A stretch of 64,000 nucleotides of DNA from Streptantibioticus silvisoli (GCF_027947535.2 NZ_JAAGKO020000005.1:186001-250000); one strand, 5' to 3'. Positions 43,349 through 53,043 are shown, numbered from the stretch's first letter. Notes: generated from the sequence alone by a model not told the origin. Translations and numbers: made by a program.

Positions 43349-45183
43349 GCCCCGGCTCCGGAGCCGTCCGCGGCGAGGGCGGCCCGCCGTTCGGTACGGC
43401 GGCGGCGTTGCAGGACCGGGTCGGGCACCGGCACGGCGGCCAGCAGACGCCGGGTGTAGTCCGTCGTGGGACGCAGCAGGGTGGCGGCGGTGCTGCCCTC
43501 CTCCTCGACGCGGCCGTCGCGCATGACGACGACGCGTTCCGCGAAGTGCTGGACGACGGCGAGGTCGTGCGAGACGAACAGGCAGGCGAAGCCGAGTTCG
43601 CCCTGGAGTTCGGTGATCACCTCCAGCACCGTCTCCTGCACGCTGACGTCGAGCGCGCTCGTCGGTTCGTCGGCGACCAGCAGCCGCGGTTCCAGGACGA
43701 GCGCCCTGGCGAGGCTGACCCGCTGGCGCTGCCCGCCGGACAGCTCGCGCGGCGCGCGCCGGGCGAACGCGCGCGGGAGCCGGACGCGTTCCAGGACACC
43801 GGCGACCAGCTCCTGCCGTTCCTTCGCCGGCATGCCGCGGCGGTGGACCCGCAGCGGTTCGGCGACGCATTCGGCGACGCTCATGCGCGCGTCGAGCGAG
43901 GCCACCGGGTCCTGGAGGACCACCCCGATCCCGGAACGCAGCGCGTGGCGGTCGCGGGCCCTGGTCCTGCGCAGCTCGGAGCCGAAGAGCGCGACGGTGC
44001 CGCCGGTCGGCCTGATCAGGCCGAGGGCCACGCGGGCCGCGGTCGACTTGCCCGACCCGGACTCCCCGACCAGCCCGACCGTCTCGCCGGCCCGGACCGC
44101 CAGCGAGACCCCGTCCAGCGCCCGCACCGCCCGCGCCCCACGCCCGAACACCACCCGGACGTCCCGCAGATCGACCACCGGTGAGTCGACCGCGGGCACG
44201 TCGGTGGCGGGTTCGTCGGCGGGAGCGGTTGCGGCTGCGGGGGCGGAGGTGGAGGCCGGTGCGGACCTCGGGCCGTCCTCCTGGCCGGAGTCGGAGCCGG
44301 AGCCGCCGGAACCGGACCCCGAGCCGTCGAGCGCCGGTGCCGCCTGCCCCGGCGGCTGCTCGGCGACTGTCAGGCGCGGTACCGCTGCCAGCAGGCGCCG
44401 CGTGTAGGCGTGGACCGGGCGCAGCAGGACGTCCTCGACCGGGCCGGTCTCGACGATCTCGCCCTGGAGCATGACGGCGACCCGGTCGGCGAAGTCGGCC
44501 ACCACGCCCATGTTGTGCGTGACGAGCAGTACGCCGGTGCCGGTCTCGGCGGCCAGGCCGCGCAGCAGGTCGAGGATTTCGGCCTGCACGGTGACGTCGA
44601 GCGCGGTCGTCGGTTCGTCCGCGATGAGCAGGTCGGGGTCGTTGGCGATGGCCATCGCGATGACCACGCGCTGCCGTTGCCCGCCCGACAGCTCGAAGGG
44701 GAAGTCCGACGCCCGGCGTTCGGGGTCGGGGATGCCGACGCGGCGCAGCAGGCCGACGGCCGTGCGGTGGGCTTCCCGGGCGGTGACGGACCGGTGGTTG
44801 CGGACGACCTCGGCGATCTGCGCGCCGATCCGGGTGAGCGGGTCGAGCGCGGTGGCGGGTTCCTGGAAGACCATGGAGACCGTGCGGCCCCGCAGGCCGG
44901 CGAGGACGGACTCGGGGGCGGTGACGACGTCGGTGCCGGCGACCGACGCGCGGCCGGTGGCGCGGGCGTTGCCCGGCAGCAGGCCGATCGCGGCCAGCGC
45001 GACCGTCGACTTGCCGGACCCGGACTCGCCGACCAGCGCGAGCGTCTCGCCGGGCCGTACGTGCAGCGAGACTCCGCGCACGGCCGGCACGTCGCCGGTC
45101 TCGGTGCCGAACGTGACGTCCAGGCCGTCGAGTTCGAGGATCGGCTCCGGTGCGGCGCCGGGGGAGTGGCCGATGGCGGTCAC
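43345..45183 (-). CDS. Fused double ATPase of a peptide/nickel-type ABC importer (DppD-DppF)
   Basis: Single 612-residue polypeptide containing both ATP-binding subunits that are normally separate. Module 1: Walker A GESGSGKS near residue 52, signature LSGGQRQRV near 165, Walker B LLIADEP. A Gly/Ser/Asp and Ala/Pro linker spans about residues 280-330. Module 2: a second Walker A GESGSGKS near 370, signature LSGGQRQRV near 482 and LLVADEPTSALD. Both modules end in the oligopeptide-transporter tail YTRRLLAAVP. GTG at 45183 overlaps the upstream permease stop. It energises import by the two permeases. Confidence 0.93.
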   Translation of the reverse strand: MTAIGHSPGAAPEPILELDGLDVTFGTETGDVPAVRGVSLHVRPGETLALVGESGSGKSTVALAAIGLLPGNARATGRASVAGTDVVTAPESVLAGLRGRTVSMVFQEPATALDPLTRIGAQIAEVVRNHRSVTAREAHRTAVGLLRRVGIPDPERRASDFPFELSGGQRQRVVIAMAIANDPDLLIADEPTTALDVTVQAEILDLLRGLAAETGTGVLLVTHNMGVVADFADRVAVMLQGEIVETGPVEDVLLRPVHAYTRRLLAAVPRLTVAEQPPGQAAPALDGSGSGSGGSGSDSGQEDGPRSAPASTSAPAAATAPADEPATDVPAVDSPVVDLRDVRVVFGRGARAVRALDGVSLAVRAGETVGLVGESGSGKSTAARVALGLIRPTGGTVALFGSELRRTRARDRHALRSGIGVVLQDPVASLDARMSVAECVAEPLRVHRRGMPAKERQELVAGVLERVRLPRAFARRAPRELSGGQRQRVSLARALVLEPRLLVADEPTSALDVSVQETVLEVITELQGELGFACLFVSHDLAVVQHFAERVVVMRDGRVEEEGSTAATLLRPTTDYTRRLLAAVPVPDPVLQRRRRTERRAALAADGSGAGA

Positions 45184-46097
45184 GCGCGCCCCCTGACGTC
45201 GAAGGCGTCGCGCAGGCCGTCGCCGATGGCGTTGAACGCGCACACCACGAGGATCACGGCCAGGCCCGGCGGCAGGATCAGCCACCAGCGTCCGGAGTAC
45301 GCGGCGGTGAGGCCGGCCGACAGCATGCCGCCCCAGTCGGTGGCCGGCGGCTGGACGCCGAGGCCGAGGTAGGACACGTAGGCGACGAGCAGGATCGCGT
45401 CGGCGACCTGGAAGGTGGCGGCGACCACGATGGTCGACACCGAGTTCGGCAGGATGTGCCGGGTGATGGCCCGGGTGTGGGTGCCGCCGATCGCCCGGAG
45501 GGTGTGCACGTAGTCGCGGTTCTTCAGGGTGAGGGTCTCGGCCCGGACCAGGCGGGACGGTACGAGCCAGGAGACCAGGCCGAGGATGACGACGAGCCCG
45601 AACACCCCGGGGGTGGAGATGGCGGAGACCACCAGGAGGATGAACAGCGCCGGGATCGCGATGCCGGCGTCGACGACGCGCATCATGGCCGCGTCGATCC
45701 AGCCGCCCGCGTAGCCGGCCGCCGCGCCCCACAGCGTGCCGATGACGGTCGCCAGCAGGCCGGCCGCCAGACCGACCAGCAGCGAGACCTTGCCGCCGAA
45801 CATCAGCCGGCCGAGTTCGTCGTGCCCGACGGCGTCGGTGCCGAGCAGGTGCCGGGCGCTCGGCGCGAGGTTGACCTGCGACAGCGTGGTGTGGGTCTGG
45901 TCGGTCGGGTGGAGGAGCGGTCCGGCGAAGCAGAACAGCAGGAACAGCACGATCACCACGAGCCCGGCGACCGCGAGCCGGTTGCGGGTGAAGCGCCGCA
46001 CCATCAGGCGCGGGCCCACCGCTCCGGCCGTGTCGCCCGGCGGGTCGGCGAGCGGCCCGGTGCCGGGGCTCTGGCCCGGCTGCAGTACGGCGCTCAT
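45180..46097 (-). CDS. ABC importer permease, DppC type
   Basis: Inner-membrane permease of 305 residues. It has an N-terminal cytoplasmic stretch, a first helix LAVAGLVVIVLFLLFCFAGP, the DppC marker HLLGTDAVGHDELGRLMFGG near residue 85 and the EAA loop RAIGGTHTRAITRHILPN near 200 that contacts the ATPase. The ATG overlaps the stop of the DppB-type gene (ATGA). It works with its partner permease to pass peptides or a similar solute. Confidence 0.94.
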   Translation of the reverse strand: MSAVLQPGQSPGTGPLADPPGDTAGAVGPRLMVRRFTRNRLAVAGLVVIVLFLLFCFAGPLLHPTDQTHTTLSQVNLAPSARHLLGTDAVGHDELGRLMFGGKVSLLVGLAAGLLATVIGTLWGAAAGYAGGWIDAAMMRVVDAGIAIPALFILLVVSAISTPGVFGLVVILGLVSWLVPSRLVRAETLTLKNRDYVHTLRAIGGTHTRAITRHILPNSVSTIVVAATFQVADAILLVAYVSYLGLGVQPPATDWGGMLSAGLTAAYSGRWWLILPPGLAVILVVCAFNAIGDGLRDAFDVRGRA

Positions 46098-47053
46098 GCG
46101 CGACCTGCCTTCACTCGGGGGTCGATGATCCGCTGGACCACGTCGGCGATGAGCGTGCCGACGACGGTGGCGATCGAGATGACGAGGACGCAGCCGAGCA
46201 GCACCGGGTAGTCGGAGGACTGCGCGGAGCTCCAGAACAACAGGCCCATGCCCGGGTAGTTGAAGAGCTGCTCGACCACCAGGGCGCCGCCGAAGAGCAC
46301 CGGCACGTAGTAGCCGAGCATCGCGACGACGGGGGTCAGCGAGTTGCGGAAGACGTGCCGCCACAGCAGGGCGTTGCGGCGCGATCCGCCGGCCCTGGCG
46401 GTCCTGACGTAGTCCTCGGACAGGTTCTCCAGCGTCGCGGCGCGCATGTACCGGCTGAAGACCGCGATCATGGACGCCGCCCCGGCGACCACCGGCAGGA
46501 CGAGCCCGGCGGGGTCGGCGAAGACCTGGGCGAGCGTGTCGCCCTGCGGTGCCTGCGCGGGCAACCACGGCAGGAGCTGGCTGAAGACCAGCACCAGGAT
46601 GAGCCCGAGGAAGTACACCGGTGTCGAGTAGGCGACGAAGCTCAGCGTGGTGACGACGTAGTCGACCGGCTTGTTGCGCCGCACCGCCTGCCACATCCCG
46701 AGCGGGATGGCGATCAGCAGGGCGACGACGGCCGACAGCACGGTCAGGACCAGTGTCTTCGGCAGGCGCTGCTCGATGAGCTGCGCGACCGGTTCGTTGA
46801 GGGTGTACGACGTGCCGAGGTCACCGTGCAGCAGGGTGCGCAGGTAGTACAGGTACTGGACGGGCAGCGGCTCGTCCAGGCCCTGCTGGCGGTTGAACTC
46901 GGCGATCTGCTGGGCCGTCGCCTGCGGTCCGAGGATCCCGCGCGCGGGACCCCCGGGCAGGGCGTGCAGCAGGCAGAAGACGACCACCGTCACGATGAGG
47001 ATCACCACGACGGCCTGGAGAACGCGTCTGGCCAGGTACAGGAAGGTAGGCAT
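46094..47053 (-). CDS. ABC importer permease, DppB type
   Basis: Inner-membrane permease of 319 residues with the DppB start YLARRVLQAVVVILIVTVVV, LHALPGGPARGILG near residue 30, GLDEPLPVQYLYYL near 58 and the EAA loop RTARAGGSRRNALLWRHVFRN near 222. The C-terminal IADVVQRIIDPRVKAG is also typical. It follows the binding-protein gene by 48 bp and overlaps the next permease gene. Confidence 0.94.
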   Translation of the reverse strand: MPTFLYLARRVLQAVVVILIVTVVVFCLLHALPGGPARGILGPQATAQQIAEFNRQQGLDEPLPVQYLYYLRTLLHGDLGTSYTLNEPVAQLIEQRLPKTLVLTVLSAVVALLIAIPLGMWQAVRRNKPVDYVVTTLSFVAYSTPVYFLGLILVLVFSQLLPWLPAQAPQGDTLAQVFADPAGLVLPVVAGAASMIAVFSRYMRAATLENLSEDYVRTARAGGSRRNALLWRHVFRNSLTPVVAMLGYYVPVLFGGALVVEQLFNYPGMGLLFWSSAQSSDYPVLLGCVLVISIATVVGTLIADVVQRIIDPRVKAGRA

Positions 47054-47101
47054 GTGCTTTCCGGACGGTCGGGGCGGGGGCGGGTGTGGCCCCCGCGGGG
47101 C

Positions 47102-48913
47102 CTACTTGCCGGTCCAGGCCCACTGGGCGGGGTGGAAGTCGGCCAGCGAGTCCTGCGAGAAGCCGCCGAGTCCGTTCTTGACGACCGAGATCTGGTAGTC
47201 GGGCTCCGGGAGCCAGATGACGGGCAGGTCCTTGGCGAGCGCCGCGCTGTAGTCCTGCACGGCCCGCATCGAGGTCGACGTCGTCGAGGCGTTGATCAGC
47301 TTGTCGACCTGCGGGTCGGAGTAGCTGCCGAAGTTCGACCCGCCCTTGGTCTGGAACAGCGAGTCACCGGTGGGGAAGGCGGAGAAGTACCAGCTGCCGG
47401 CGGTGCCGAAGAACGACAGTTGCCACTTGCAGACCGACTGGCCGGCGGTGCACTGCGGGGTCTGCGACAGCACCGAGTTGACGGGCGCGGTCCTGATGGA
47501 GAACCCGATGCCGGTCTTGGCCAGCGAGGACTGGATGACGCTCATCATGTTGTCGGTCACCGTGGAGCCGGACTGCGACAGCACCTGCATCTGGAACCTG
47601 GTGCCCTTCGCGACGCCCGCCCCGCACTGCGACGACGACGTGCCGGGCTTCACGCAGACCATGGTGCCGCCCTGCTCGCTCCAGCCGTGGCCGGTCAGCA
47701 GCGCCTTCGCCCTGGCGGTGGAGAACGGGTACGGGTTGGCCTTCTGCACCGGCGAGACGAAGTCGGAGCTCTGCGCCTGCGGGACCGGTCCGTAGCCGGG
47801 GACAGCGGTGCCGTTGAAGATGACCTTCGCCAGCCCGGCCTGGTCGATGGAGGTCTGCACGGCCTGGCGGGCGTACAGCTGCTTGAAGACGGCACCCATC
47901 GCCGGGTTGTTGAAGTTGTACGGCATGTACGTGATCGCCCAGCCGGTCCACGGCTTGACCGTGTAGCCCTGCCGGGTGAACGACGCCTTCTGGTCCAGGT
48001 CGGTGGCGTTGATGTACCCGTAGTCGACCTGCCCGGCGCGCAGGGCGTTCTCCTCGGCGTCCGTCGTGGTGAACGGCAGGAGGTTGACGGTCGCGATGTG
48101 CGCCTTCTCGCCGCCGTCGTACTTCTTGTCGGCGGCCAGTACGACCTTGCCGGACGTGGAGAAGGACTTGATCGTGTAGGGACCGCTGACGGTCTTCCAC
48201 AGCGGGTCGGTCGCGTACCGGGAGATGTTCTTGGCGGCCGTGTTCAGGTACGTCCACACCGCCTTGGCGCCCGCGGTGGTCTCGTCCGCGTCGGAGACCG
48301 CGGCGGTGGCACCGGTGCGGTCCCAGGCGTGCTGCGGCAGCGGGGTGATCAGGCTCAGCTCGTTCGCCAGCATCCACTGGTCGTTGTAGGCGTGGTCGAA
48401 GGTGAGGGTGAAGTGCCGGGCGTCGACGGCCTTGAACGACGTCCAGTTGTCGGGTGCCTTGCCGGCGCTGTAGGGGGCCCACTGCGCCTTGTCCGCCTTG
48501 ACCAGGTCGAACCAGAACCGCACGTCGCGCGTGGTGATCGGCGTGCCGTCGCTCCAGTGCCGGTCGCCCAGCGTCACCTCGACGCTCTTGCCGTTCGGGG
48601 CGAAGTCGGCCGCGGTGGCTATCGACGCCTTCTTGTCCCAGCCGATCCCGCCGGAGGAACCGTCGTAGGCGACCAGCGGCTCCCACAGGGCGGCGGCGAT
48701 GGAGATGTTGTTGGTGTTGAGGTGGGCCGCGGTGCCGATCGGCAGGATCCAGTTCGGCGTGAAGTTGGCCGGCAGCGCGTAGTTGACCGAGTCGGACGAC
48801 GCGGACGGCGAACCGGTCGATCCGCTGCAACCGGCGAGCAGGGCGCCCACCGAGACGGCGGCGCCCGCAAAGAGCGCCCATCGGCGGAGTTCCGCCGGGC
48901 GGCCAGGGAACAT
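47102..48913 (-). CDS. Peptide/solute-binding lipoprotein of the ABC importer (SBP_bac_5)
   Basis: Extracellular lipid-anchored receptor of 603 residues. The signal peptide ends in the lipobox LLAGC (Cys near residue 29), then a Ser-rich linker. The mature protein matches the DppA/OppA fold: LWEPLVAYDG near 76, VEVTLGDRHWSDGTPITTRDV near 112 and KSFSTSGKVVLAADKKYDGG near 245. DppA-type proteins bind peptides, nickel chelates or oligosaccharides; the ROK kinase in the operon hints at a sugar-containing ligand. GAGGAGG lies 5 nt before the ATG. Confidence 0.94.
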   Translation of the reverse strand: MFPGRPAELRRWALFAGAAVSVGALLAGCSGSTGSPSASSDSVNYALPANFTPNWILPIGTAAHLNTNNISIAAALWEPLVAYDGSSGGIGWDKKASIATAADFAPNGKSVEVTLGDRHWSDGTPITTRDVRFWFDLVKADKAQWAPYSAGKAPDNWTSFKAVDARHFTLTFDHAYNDQWMLANELSLITPLPQHAWDRTGATAAVSDADETTAGAKAVWTYLNTAAKNISRYATDPLWKTVSGPYTIKSFSTSGKVVLAADKKYDGGEKAHIATVNLLPFTTTDAEENALRAGQVDYGYINATDLDQKASFTRQGYTVKPWTGWAITYMPYNFNNPAMGAVFKQLYARQAVQTSIDQAGLAKVIFNGTAVPGYGPVPQAQSSDFVSPVQKANPYPFSTARAKALLTGHGWSEQGGTMVCVKPGTSSSQCGAGVAKGTRFQMQVLSQSGSTVTDNMMSVIQSSLAKTGIGFSIRTAPVNSVLSQTPQCTAGQSVCKWQLSFFGTAGSWYFSAFPTGDSLFQTKGGSNFGSYSDPQVDKLINASTTSTSMRAVQDYSAALAKDLPVIWLPEPDYQISVVKNGLGGFSQDSLADFHPAQWAWTGK

Positions 48914-49221
48914 GAATCCTCCTCGGGGTGGGCGATCCGTCCCGTCCCGGGCTGAAACGGGTGGGGTTCACGGGAGCGGCGGCTGGCGGAATCAGTCAAC
49001 GGCCTCACGGTCCGAAAAAACAAACGATGATCTGTAACAAGTAAGTATCTGCTGTTCCGACAAAAGTCCGGAGGTTCCGTTCCCGGCCCCCGGAACACCG
49101 CTCACCTGCTGATCACCGGCCGCTCCCGGCCGTCCCCTCCGCGCTCCGGTGGCGCTTCCGCCCCGGCGGATGCGGGCGTACGCTCGTCGCCACCACCCCC
49201 GGCACGGAAGTTAGTTCACCC
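48914..49221. other. Divergent control region of importer and ROK repressor
   Basis: Contains an AT-rich core at about 49010-49075, unusual for this genome and the best place for the importer promoter and the ROK repressor binding site. I see no clear long palindrome. TACGCT near 49178 may be the -10 of the repressor gene. Confidence 0.45.
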
Positions 49222-50430
49222 ATGTCTGACATAAGTGCCCCGCAGCGCGGCGGCGCCCGGAGCGCGCCCTCCCTCGCGGCCCGCGTCCTGGAACTCATCG
49301 CCTCCGGGCAGGCGATGTCGCGCACCGAACTGGCCGAGCGACTGGACGCCGCGCCGTCGACGATCTCGCTCACCGTCAGCCAGCTCGTCGAACGCGGACT
49401 CGTCGCGGAGCACGGCACGCGTGCCTCGACCGGCGGCCGGCCCCGCAAGGTGCTGCGGCTCGGCGGCACCGACGAGTTCGCGGTGGCCGCCGACCTCGGC
49501 GGCCGGCACGCCAGGGTCGGCGTCGTGCTGCCCGGCGGCGGACTGGCCGACGTCTCCACCGTGCCGTTCGCCATCGCCGACGGCCCCGAGGCGTCGCTGT
49601 CCCGGCTCGCGGAGACCCTGGAGCACCTGGCGGAGCAGCGCGGCCGCGCCCGGTTGCGCGGCGTCGGACTCGCGCTGCCCGGACCGGTCGACGTCGGCTC
49701 CGGCGCCGTCACCCTGCCCTCCCGGATGCCCGGCTGGAACAAGTTCCCGGTCGGCGCCTGGCTGCGCGAACGCTTCGGCGTCCCGGCGGCGCTGGAGAAC
49801 GACGCCAACTGCATGGCGCTCGGCGAGCACACCACCCACCCCGGCGAGCGGCGGCAGTCGATCACCGTGAAGATCGGCTCCGCCATCGGCGCCGGCGTCA
49901 TCGCCGACGGAAAGCTCTACCGCGGCGCCACCGGCGCGGCCGGCGACATCACCCACGTCCGCATCGACGCCGCCGGCCACATCCCCTGCTCGTGCGGCAA
50001 CACCGGCTGCCTGGAGACCGTCGCCTCCGGCGCCGCGCTCGTCCGCGTGCTGCGCGAGGGCGGCGCCGACGTGCACAGCGTGGAGGACGTCGTCCGCCTC
50101 GCCTCCGACGCCGACCCGCAGGCCACCCGCGCCGTCCGCCGGGCCGGCGGCTACCTCGGTCAGGTGCTCGCCGCCAACGTCAACTTCTTCAACCCCGACG
50201 CCGTCTACCTCGGCGGCATCCTGTCGACCCTCGAACCGCTGGTCGCCGCCGTCCGCAGCCGGCTCTACGAGGACTGCCACCCCCTGGTCACCGAGCACCT
50301 GACCATCGAACGCGCGAGCCTGGGCCCCGACGCGGGCCTGTTCGGCGCCGGCCAGCTCGCCCTCCAGCACGCCGTGACCCACGCGCTGCGCAACGCCCCC
50401 CTCAACACCGCCGCCCCCACCGCCCGCTGA
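49222..50430 (+). CDS. ROK family transcriptional repressor
   Basis: Sugar-responsive regulator of 402 residues. An N-terminal MarR-like HTH (about residues 15-75: MSRTELAERLDAAPSTISLTVS and GRPRKVLRL) precedes a ROK domain with VAADLGGRHARVGVV near 90, LENDANCMALGEH near 193 and an intact zinc motif CSCGNTGCLE near 255. Proteins of the NagC/XylR class lift repression when their sugar binds. It is divergent from the importer/kinase operon and first in an operon with the M81 and CutC genes, so it probably controls both arms. Confidence 0.92.
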   Translation: MSDISAPQRGGARSAPSLAARVLELIASGQAMSRTELAERLDAAPSTISLTVSQLVERGLVAEHGTRASTGGRPRKVLRLGGTDEFAVAADLGGRHARVGVVLPGGGLADVSTVPFAIADGPEASLSRLAETLEHLAEQRGRARLRGVGLALPGPVDVGSGAVTLPSRMPGWNKFPVGAWLRERFGVPAALENDANCMALGEHTTHPGERRQSITVKIGSAIGAGVIADGKLYRGATGAAGDITHVRIDAAGHIPCSCGNTGCLETVASGAALVRVLREGGADVHSVEDVVRLASDADPQATRAVRRAGGYLGQVLAANVNFFNPDAVYLGGILSTLEPLVAAVRSRLYEDCHPLVTEHLTIERASLGPDAGLFGAGQLALQHAVTHALRNAPLNTAAPTAR

Positions 50431-50576
50431 CCGGGACGCGCCGACCGCGTCCCGCCGCCGGCGCCCGCGGCGAACCGTCGGCCACCGCACCGCCGAGCAC
50501 CACACCACCGGCCGCCGCACCACCGAACGCCGCATCCGCCCCCGCGTCCGCGCCCACGACCACCGCACGAGGAGCC

Positions 50577-52100
50577 ATGTCCCAACCGCGTACCGCCGTC
50601 GCCCTCCCCGTCATCGCGATCGCCGGGCTCGGCATCGAGTCCTCGACCTTCTCCCCGGCCCGCACCGGCGCCGCCGCCTTCCACCCCTCGCGCGGCGCCG
50701 AGGTGCTGGAGCGCTACCCGTTCCTCGCCCCCGGGGCACCGCTGCGGACCGCCGCCGACTGGCGCGGCGCCCTGGTCGGCAAGTCGCTGCCCGGCGGGAT
50801 GGTCACCGCCGCCGCGTTCGCCGAGCTGTCCGGCGAACTGCTCGACCGGCTCGCCGCCCTGCCCCGCCTCGACGGCCTGTGGTACGACATCCACGGCGCC
50901 ATGACCGTCGAAGGCATCGACGACGCCGAAGCCCTGCTGCTCGCCCGGATCCGCGAGACCGTCGGACCGGACGTCATCGTCTCCACCTCCATGGACCTGC
51001 ACGGCAACGTCTCGCGCGAACTGGCGCACCGCAGCGACCTGATCACCTGCTACCGGCTGGCCCCGCACGAGGACCACATGGAGACCAAGGAACGCGCCGC
51101 GCGCAACCTCGTCGACCTCCTCGTCTCCGGCGCGCCCCGGCCGCTGAAGGCCTGGATCCCGGTGCCGGTGCTGCTGGCCGGCGAACAGACCTCGACGCGC
51201 ATCGAGCCGGCCAGGAGCGTCTACGCGGCCGTCCACGAGGTGGAAGCGGTGGACGGGGTCACCGACGCCGCGATCTGGGTCGGGTACGCCTGGGCCGACG
51301 AACCGCGCAACCGCGCCGCGGTCGTCGTCACCGGGTCGTCGCGCGCCGCCGTCACCGCCGGCGCCGAACGGCTGGCCGGCGCCTTCTGGGACAGCCGGCG
51401 CGCGTTCGCCTTCGTCGCCCCGACCGGATCGCTCGACGGCTGCCTCGACGACGCGCTGGCCTCCGGCGCGCGGCCCTACTTCGTCAGCGACACCGGCGAC
51501 AACCCGACGGCCGGCGGCGCCGGCGACGTCACCTGGGGGCTCCAACGGGTCCTCGCCCGGCCGGAGTTCCAGGACCCGGCCGGCCCGACCGTCATCTACG
51601 CCTCGGTGCCGGGCCCCGAAGCCGTCGCCACCGCCGTGCGGGCCGGCGTCGGCGCGACCGTCACCGTCACGGCCGGCGCCGAGGTCGACGACACCCACGC
51701 CGGACCGCTCACCATGACCGGCACCGTGCACGCGATCAAGCACGGCGACCGCGACGCCGGCACCGAGGTCGTCCTGCGGATCGGCAGCGTGTACGCGATC
51801 GTCACCAAGCTGCGCAAGCCGTACCACCACGAGCACGACTTCACCGACCTGTCGCTCGACCCGCGCGGCGCCGACCTGGTGATCGTCAAGATCGGCTACC
51901 TCGAACCGGAGCTGTTCGACATGGCCGCCGACTGGAAGCTCGCCCTCACCCCCGGCGGCGTCGACCAGGACCTCCCGCGGCTCGGCCACCGCCGCATCCG
52001 CCGCCCGATGTTCCCCTACGACGCCGCCATGCCCGACCCGGACCTGACCGCCCGGCTCATCGCCCCCTCCGACGAACCGCTCACCGGGGACGACGAGTGA
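50577..52100 (+). CDS. M81 family metallopeptidase (MlrC-like)
   Basis: Putative zinc peptidase/amidase of 507 residues. Family motifs: IAGLGIESSTFSP near residue 14, DGLWYDIHGAMTVEGIDDAE near 98, the metal-ligand region SMDLHGNVS near 138, TCYRLAPHEDHMETKERA near 155 and SDTGDNPTAGGAGDVT near 303. MlrC of Sphingomonas degrades linear microcystin fragments; actinobacterial members are mostly uncharacterised. GAGGAG lies a few nt before ATG 50577. The stop overlaps the cutC GTG (GTGA), so the two proteins are co-produced. Confidence 0.9.
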   Translation: MSQPRTAVALPVIAIAGLGIESSTFSPARTGAAAFHPSRGAEVLERYPFLAPGAPLRTAADWRGALVGKSLPGGMVTAAAFAELSGELLDRLAALPRLDGLWYDIHGAMTVEGIDDAEALLLARIRETVGPDVIVSTSMDLHGNVSRELAHRSDLITCYRLAPHEDHMETKERAARNLVDLLVSGAPRPLKAWIPVPVLLAGEQTSTRIEPARSVYAAVHEVEAVDGVTDAAIWVGYAWADEPRNRAAVVVTGSSRAAVTAGAERLAGAFWDSRRAFAFVAPTGSLDGCLDDALASGARPYFVSDTGDNPTAGGAGDVTWGLQRVLARPEFQDPAGPTVIYASVPGPEAVATAVRAGVGATVTVTAGAEVDDTHAGPLTMTGTVHAIKHGDRDAGTEVVLRIGSVYAIVTKLRKPYHHEHDFTDLSLDPRGADLVIVKIGYLEPELFDMAADWKLALTPGGVDQDLPRLGHRRIRRPMFPYDAAMPDPDLTARLIAPSDEPLTGDDE

Positions 52101-52915
52101 GCCGCGGTGCGCACGCCCGGCCGCTCGCCCTGGAGATCGCCGTGACCAGCGCGGCCGGCGCCCGCACCGCGCGGGACGGCGGAGCGGACCGCGTCGAGCT
52201 GTGCTCCGCCCTGGAACTCGGCGGCGTGACCGCGTCGGCCGCGCTCGTCGAGGCGGTGTCGGCCGTCGGACCGCCGGTGCAGGCGCTGGTGCGCTGCCGG
52301 CCCGGCGACTTCGTCTACGACGCCGACGAGGTGGCGCTCATGGCCGCCGAGGTCCGGTCCGTCATCGCCTGCGGCGCGGCCGGGGTCGTCGTCGGCGCGC
52401 TCACCGCGGGCGGCACGCTCGACACCGCGGCGATGCGCCGGTTCGCCGACGCCGCGCACACCGCCGGGGCCGCCGCCGGCCGCCGGGTGGAGGTCACCCT
52501 GCACCGGGCGGTCGACCAGGCCGCCGACCCCGTCGGCACGGCCGCGCTCGCGTCGTCCCTCGGCCTGACCCGGGTGCTCACCTCCGGCGGCGCCGTCACC
52601 GCCGCCGACGGCCTCGCCACGCTGGCCGCGATGGCCGCCGCCGCTCCCGGGCTGGAGGTGATGGCCGGCGCCGGAGTACGGCCCCGCGACATCGCCCGGC
52701 TCGCCGCCGCCGGCGCCGGCGCGGTGCACCTGTCCGCCAAACGCCCCGCCCCCGCCCGGCGCGGCGGCCGGTGGATCCCGATGGGCGCCGCCGGCTCCAC
52801 GGCCGCCGCCGACACCCACTTCGTCACCTGCCCCGACACCGTCGCCCGAGCCCGCGCCGCCGCCGACGCCGTACGCCACGCGGCACGGGAGGCGGACGGC
52901 GCGGCTGGGGAGTGA
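52097..52915 (+). CDS. cutC: CutC family TIM-barrel protein
   Basis: Cytosolic TIM-barrel protein of 272 residues, historically linked with copper homeostasis though that role is disputed. It shows LEIAVTSAAGARTARDGGADRVELC near residue 12, LGGVTAS near 42, VRCRPGDFVYDADE near 65, EVTLHRAVDQ near 133 and VLTSGGAVTAADGL near 157. Coupling to an M81 peptidase and a sugar/peptide importer suggests a catabolic rather than copper role here. GTG at 52097 overlaps the M81 stop. Confidence 0.92.
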   Translation: MSRGAHARPLALEIAVTSAAGARTARDGGADRVELCSALELGGVTASAALVEAVSAVGPPVQALVRCRPGDFVYDADEVALMAAEVRSVIACGAAGVVVGALTAGGTLDTAAMRRFADAAHTAGAAAGRRVEVTLHRAVDQAADPVGTAALASSLGLTRVLTSGGAVTAADGLATLAAMAAAAPGLEVMAGAGVRPRDIARLAAAGAGAVHLSAKRPAPARRGGRWIPMGAAGSTAAADTHFVTCPDTVARARAAADAVRHAAREADGAAGE

Positions 52916-52919
52916 CGAG

Positions 52920-52990
52920 GGGGGCGTGCGGGGGAGTGCGCGGGCCCGGAGCGTGCGGGGGAGTACCGGGCCGTGCGGGGGCGTGCCTGG
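52920..52990. repeat. Short direct repeats between convergent genes
   Basis: CGTGCGGGGG occurs at 52925, 52952 and 52972 in the gap between cutC and the response regulator gene. No terminator hairpin was clear. Confidence 0.5.
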
Positions 52991-53043
52991 CCCGGCGTGC
53001 GGTCGCGTCGCCGTGGGCGGTCCGGCGAACGGCCGCGGGTCCG

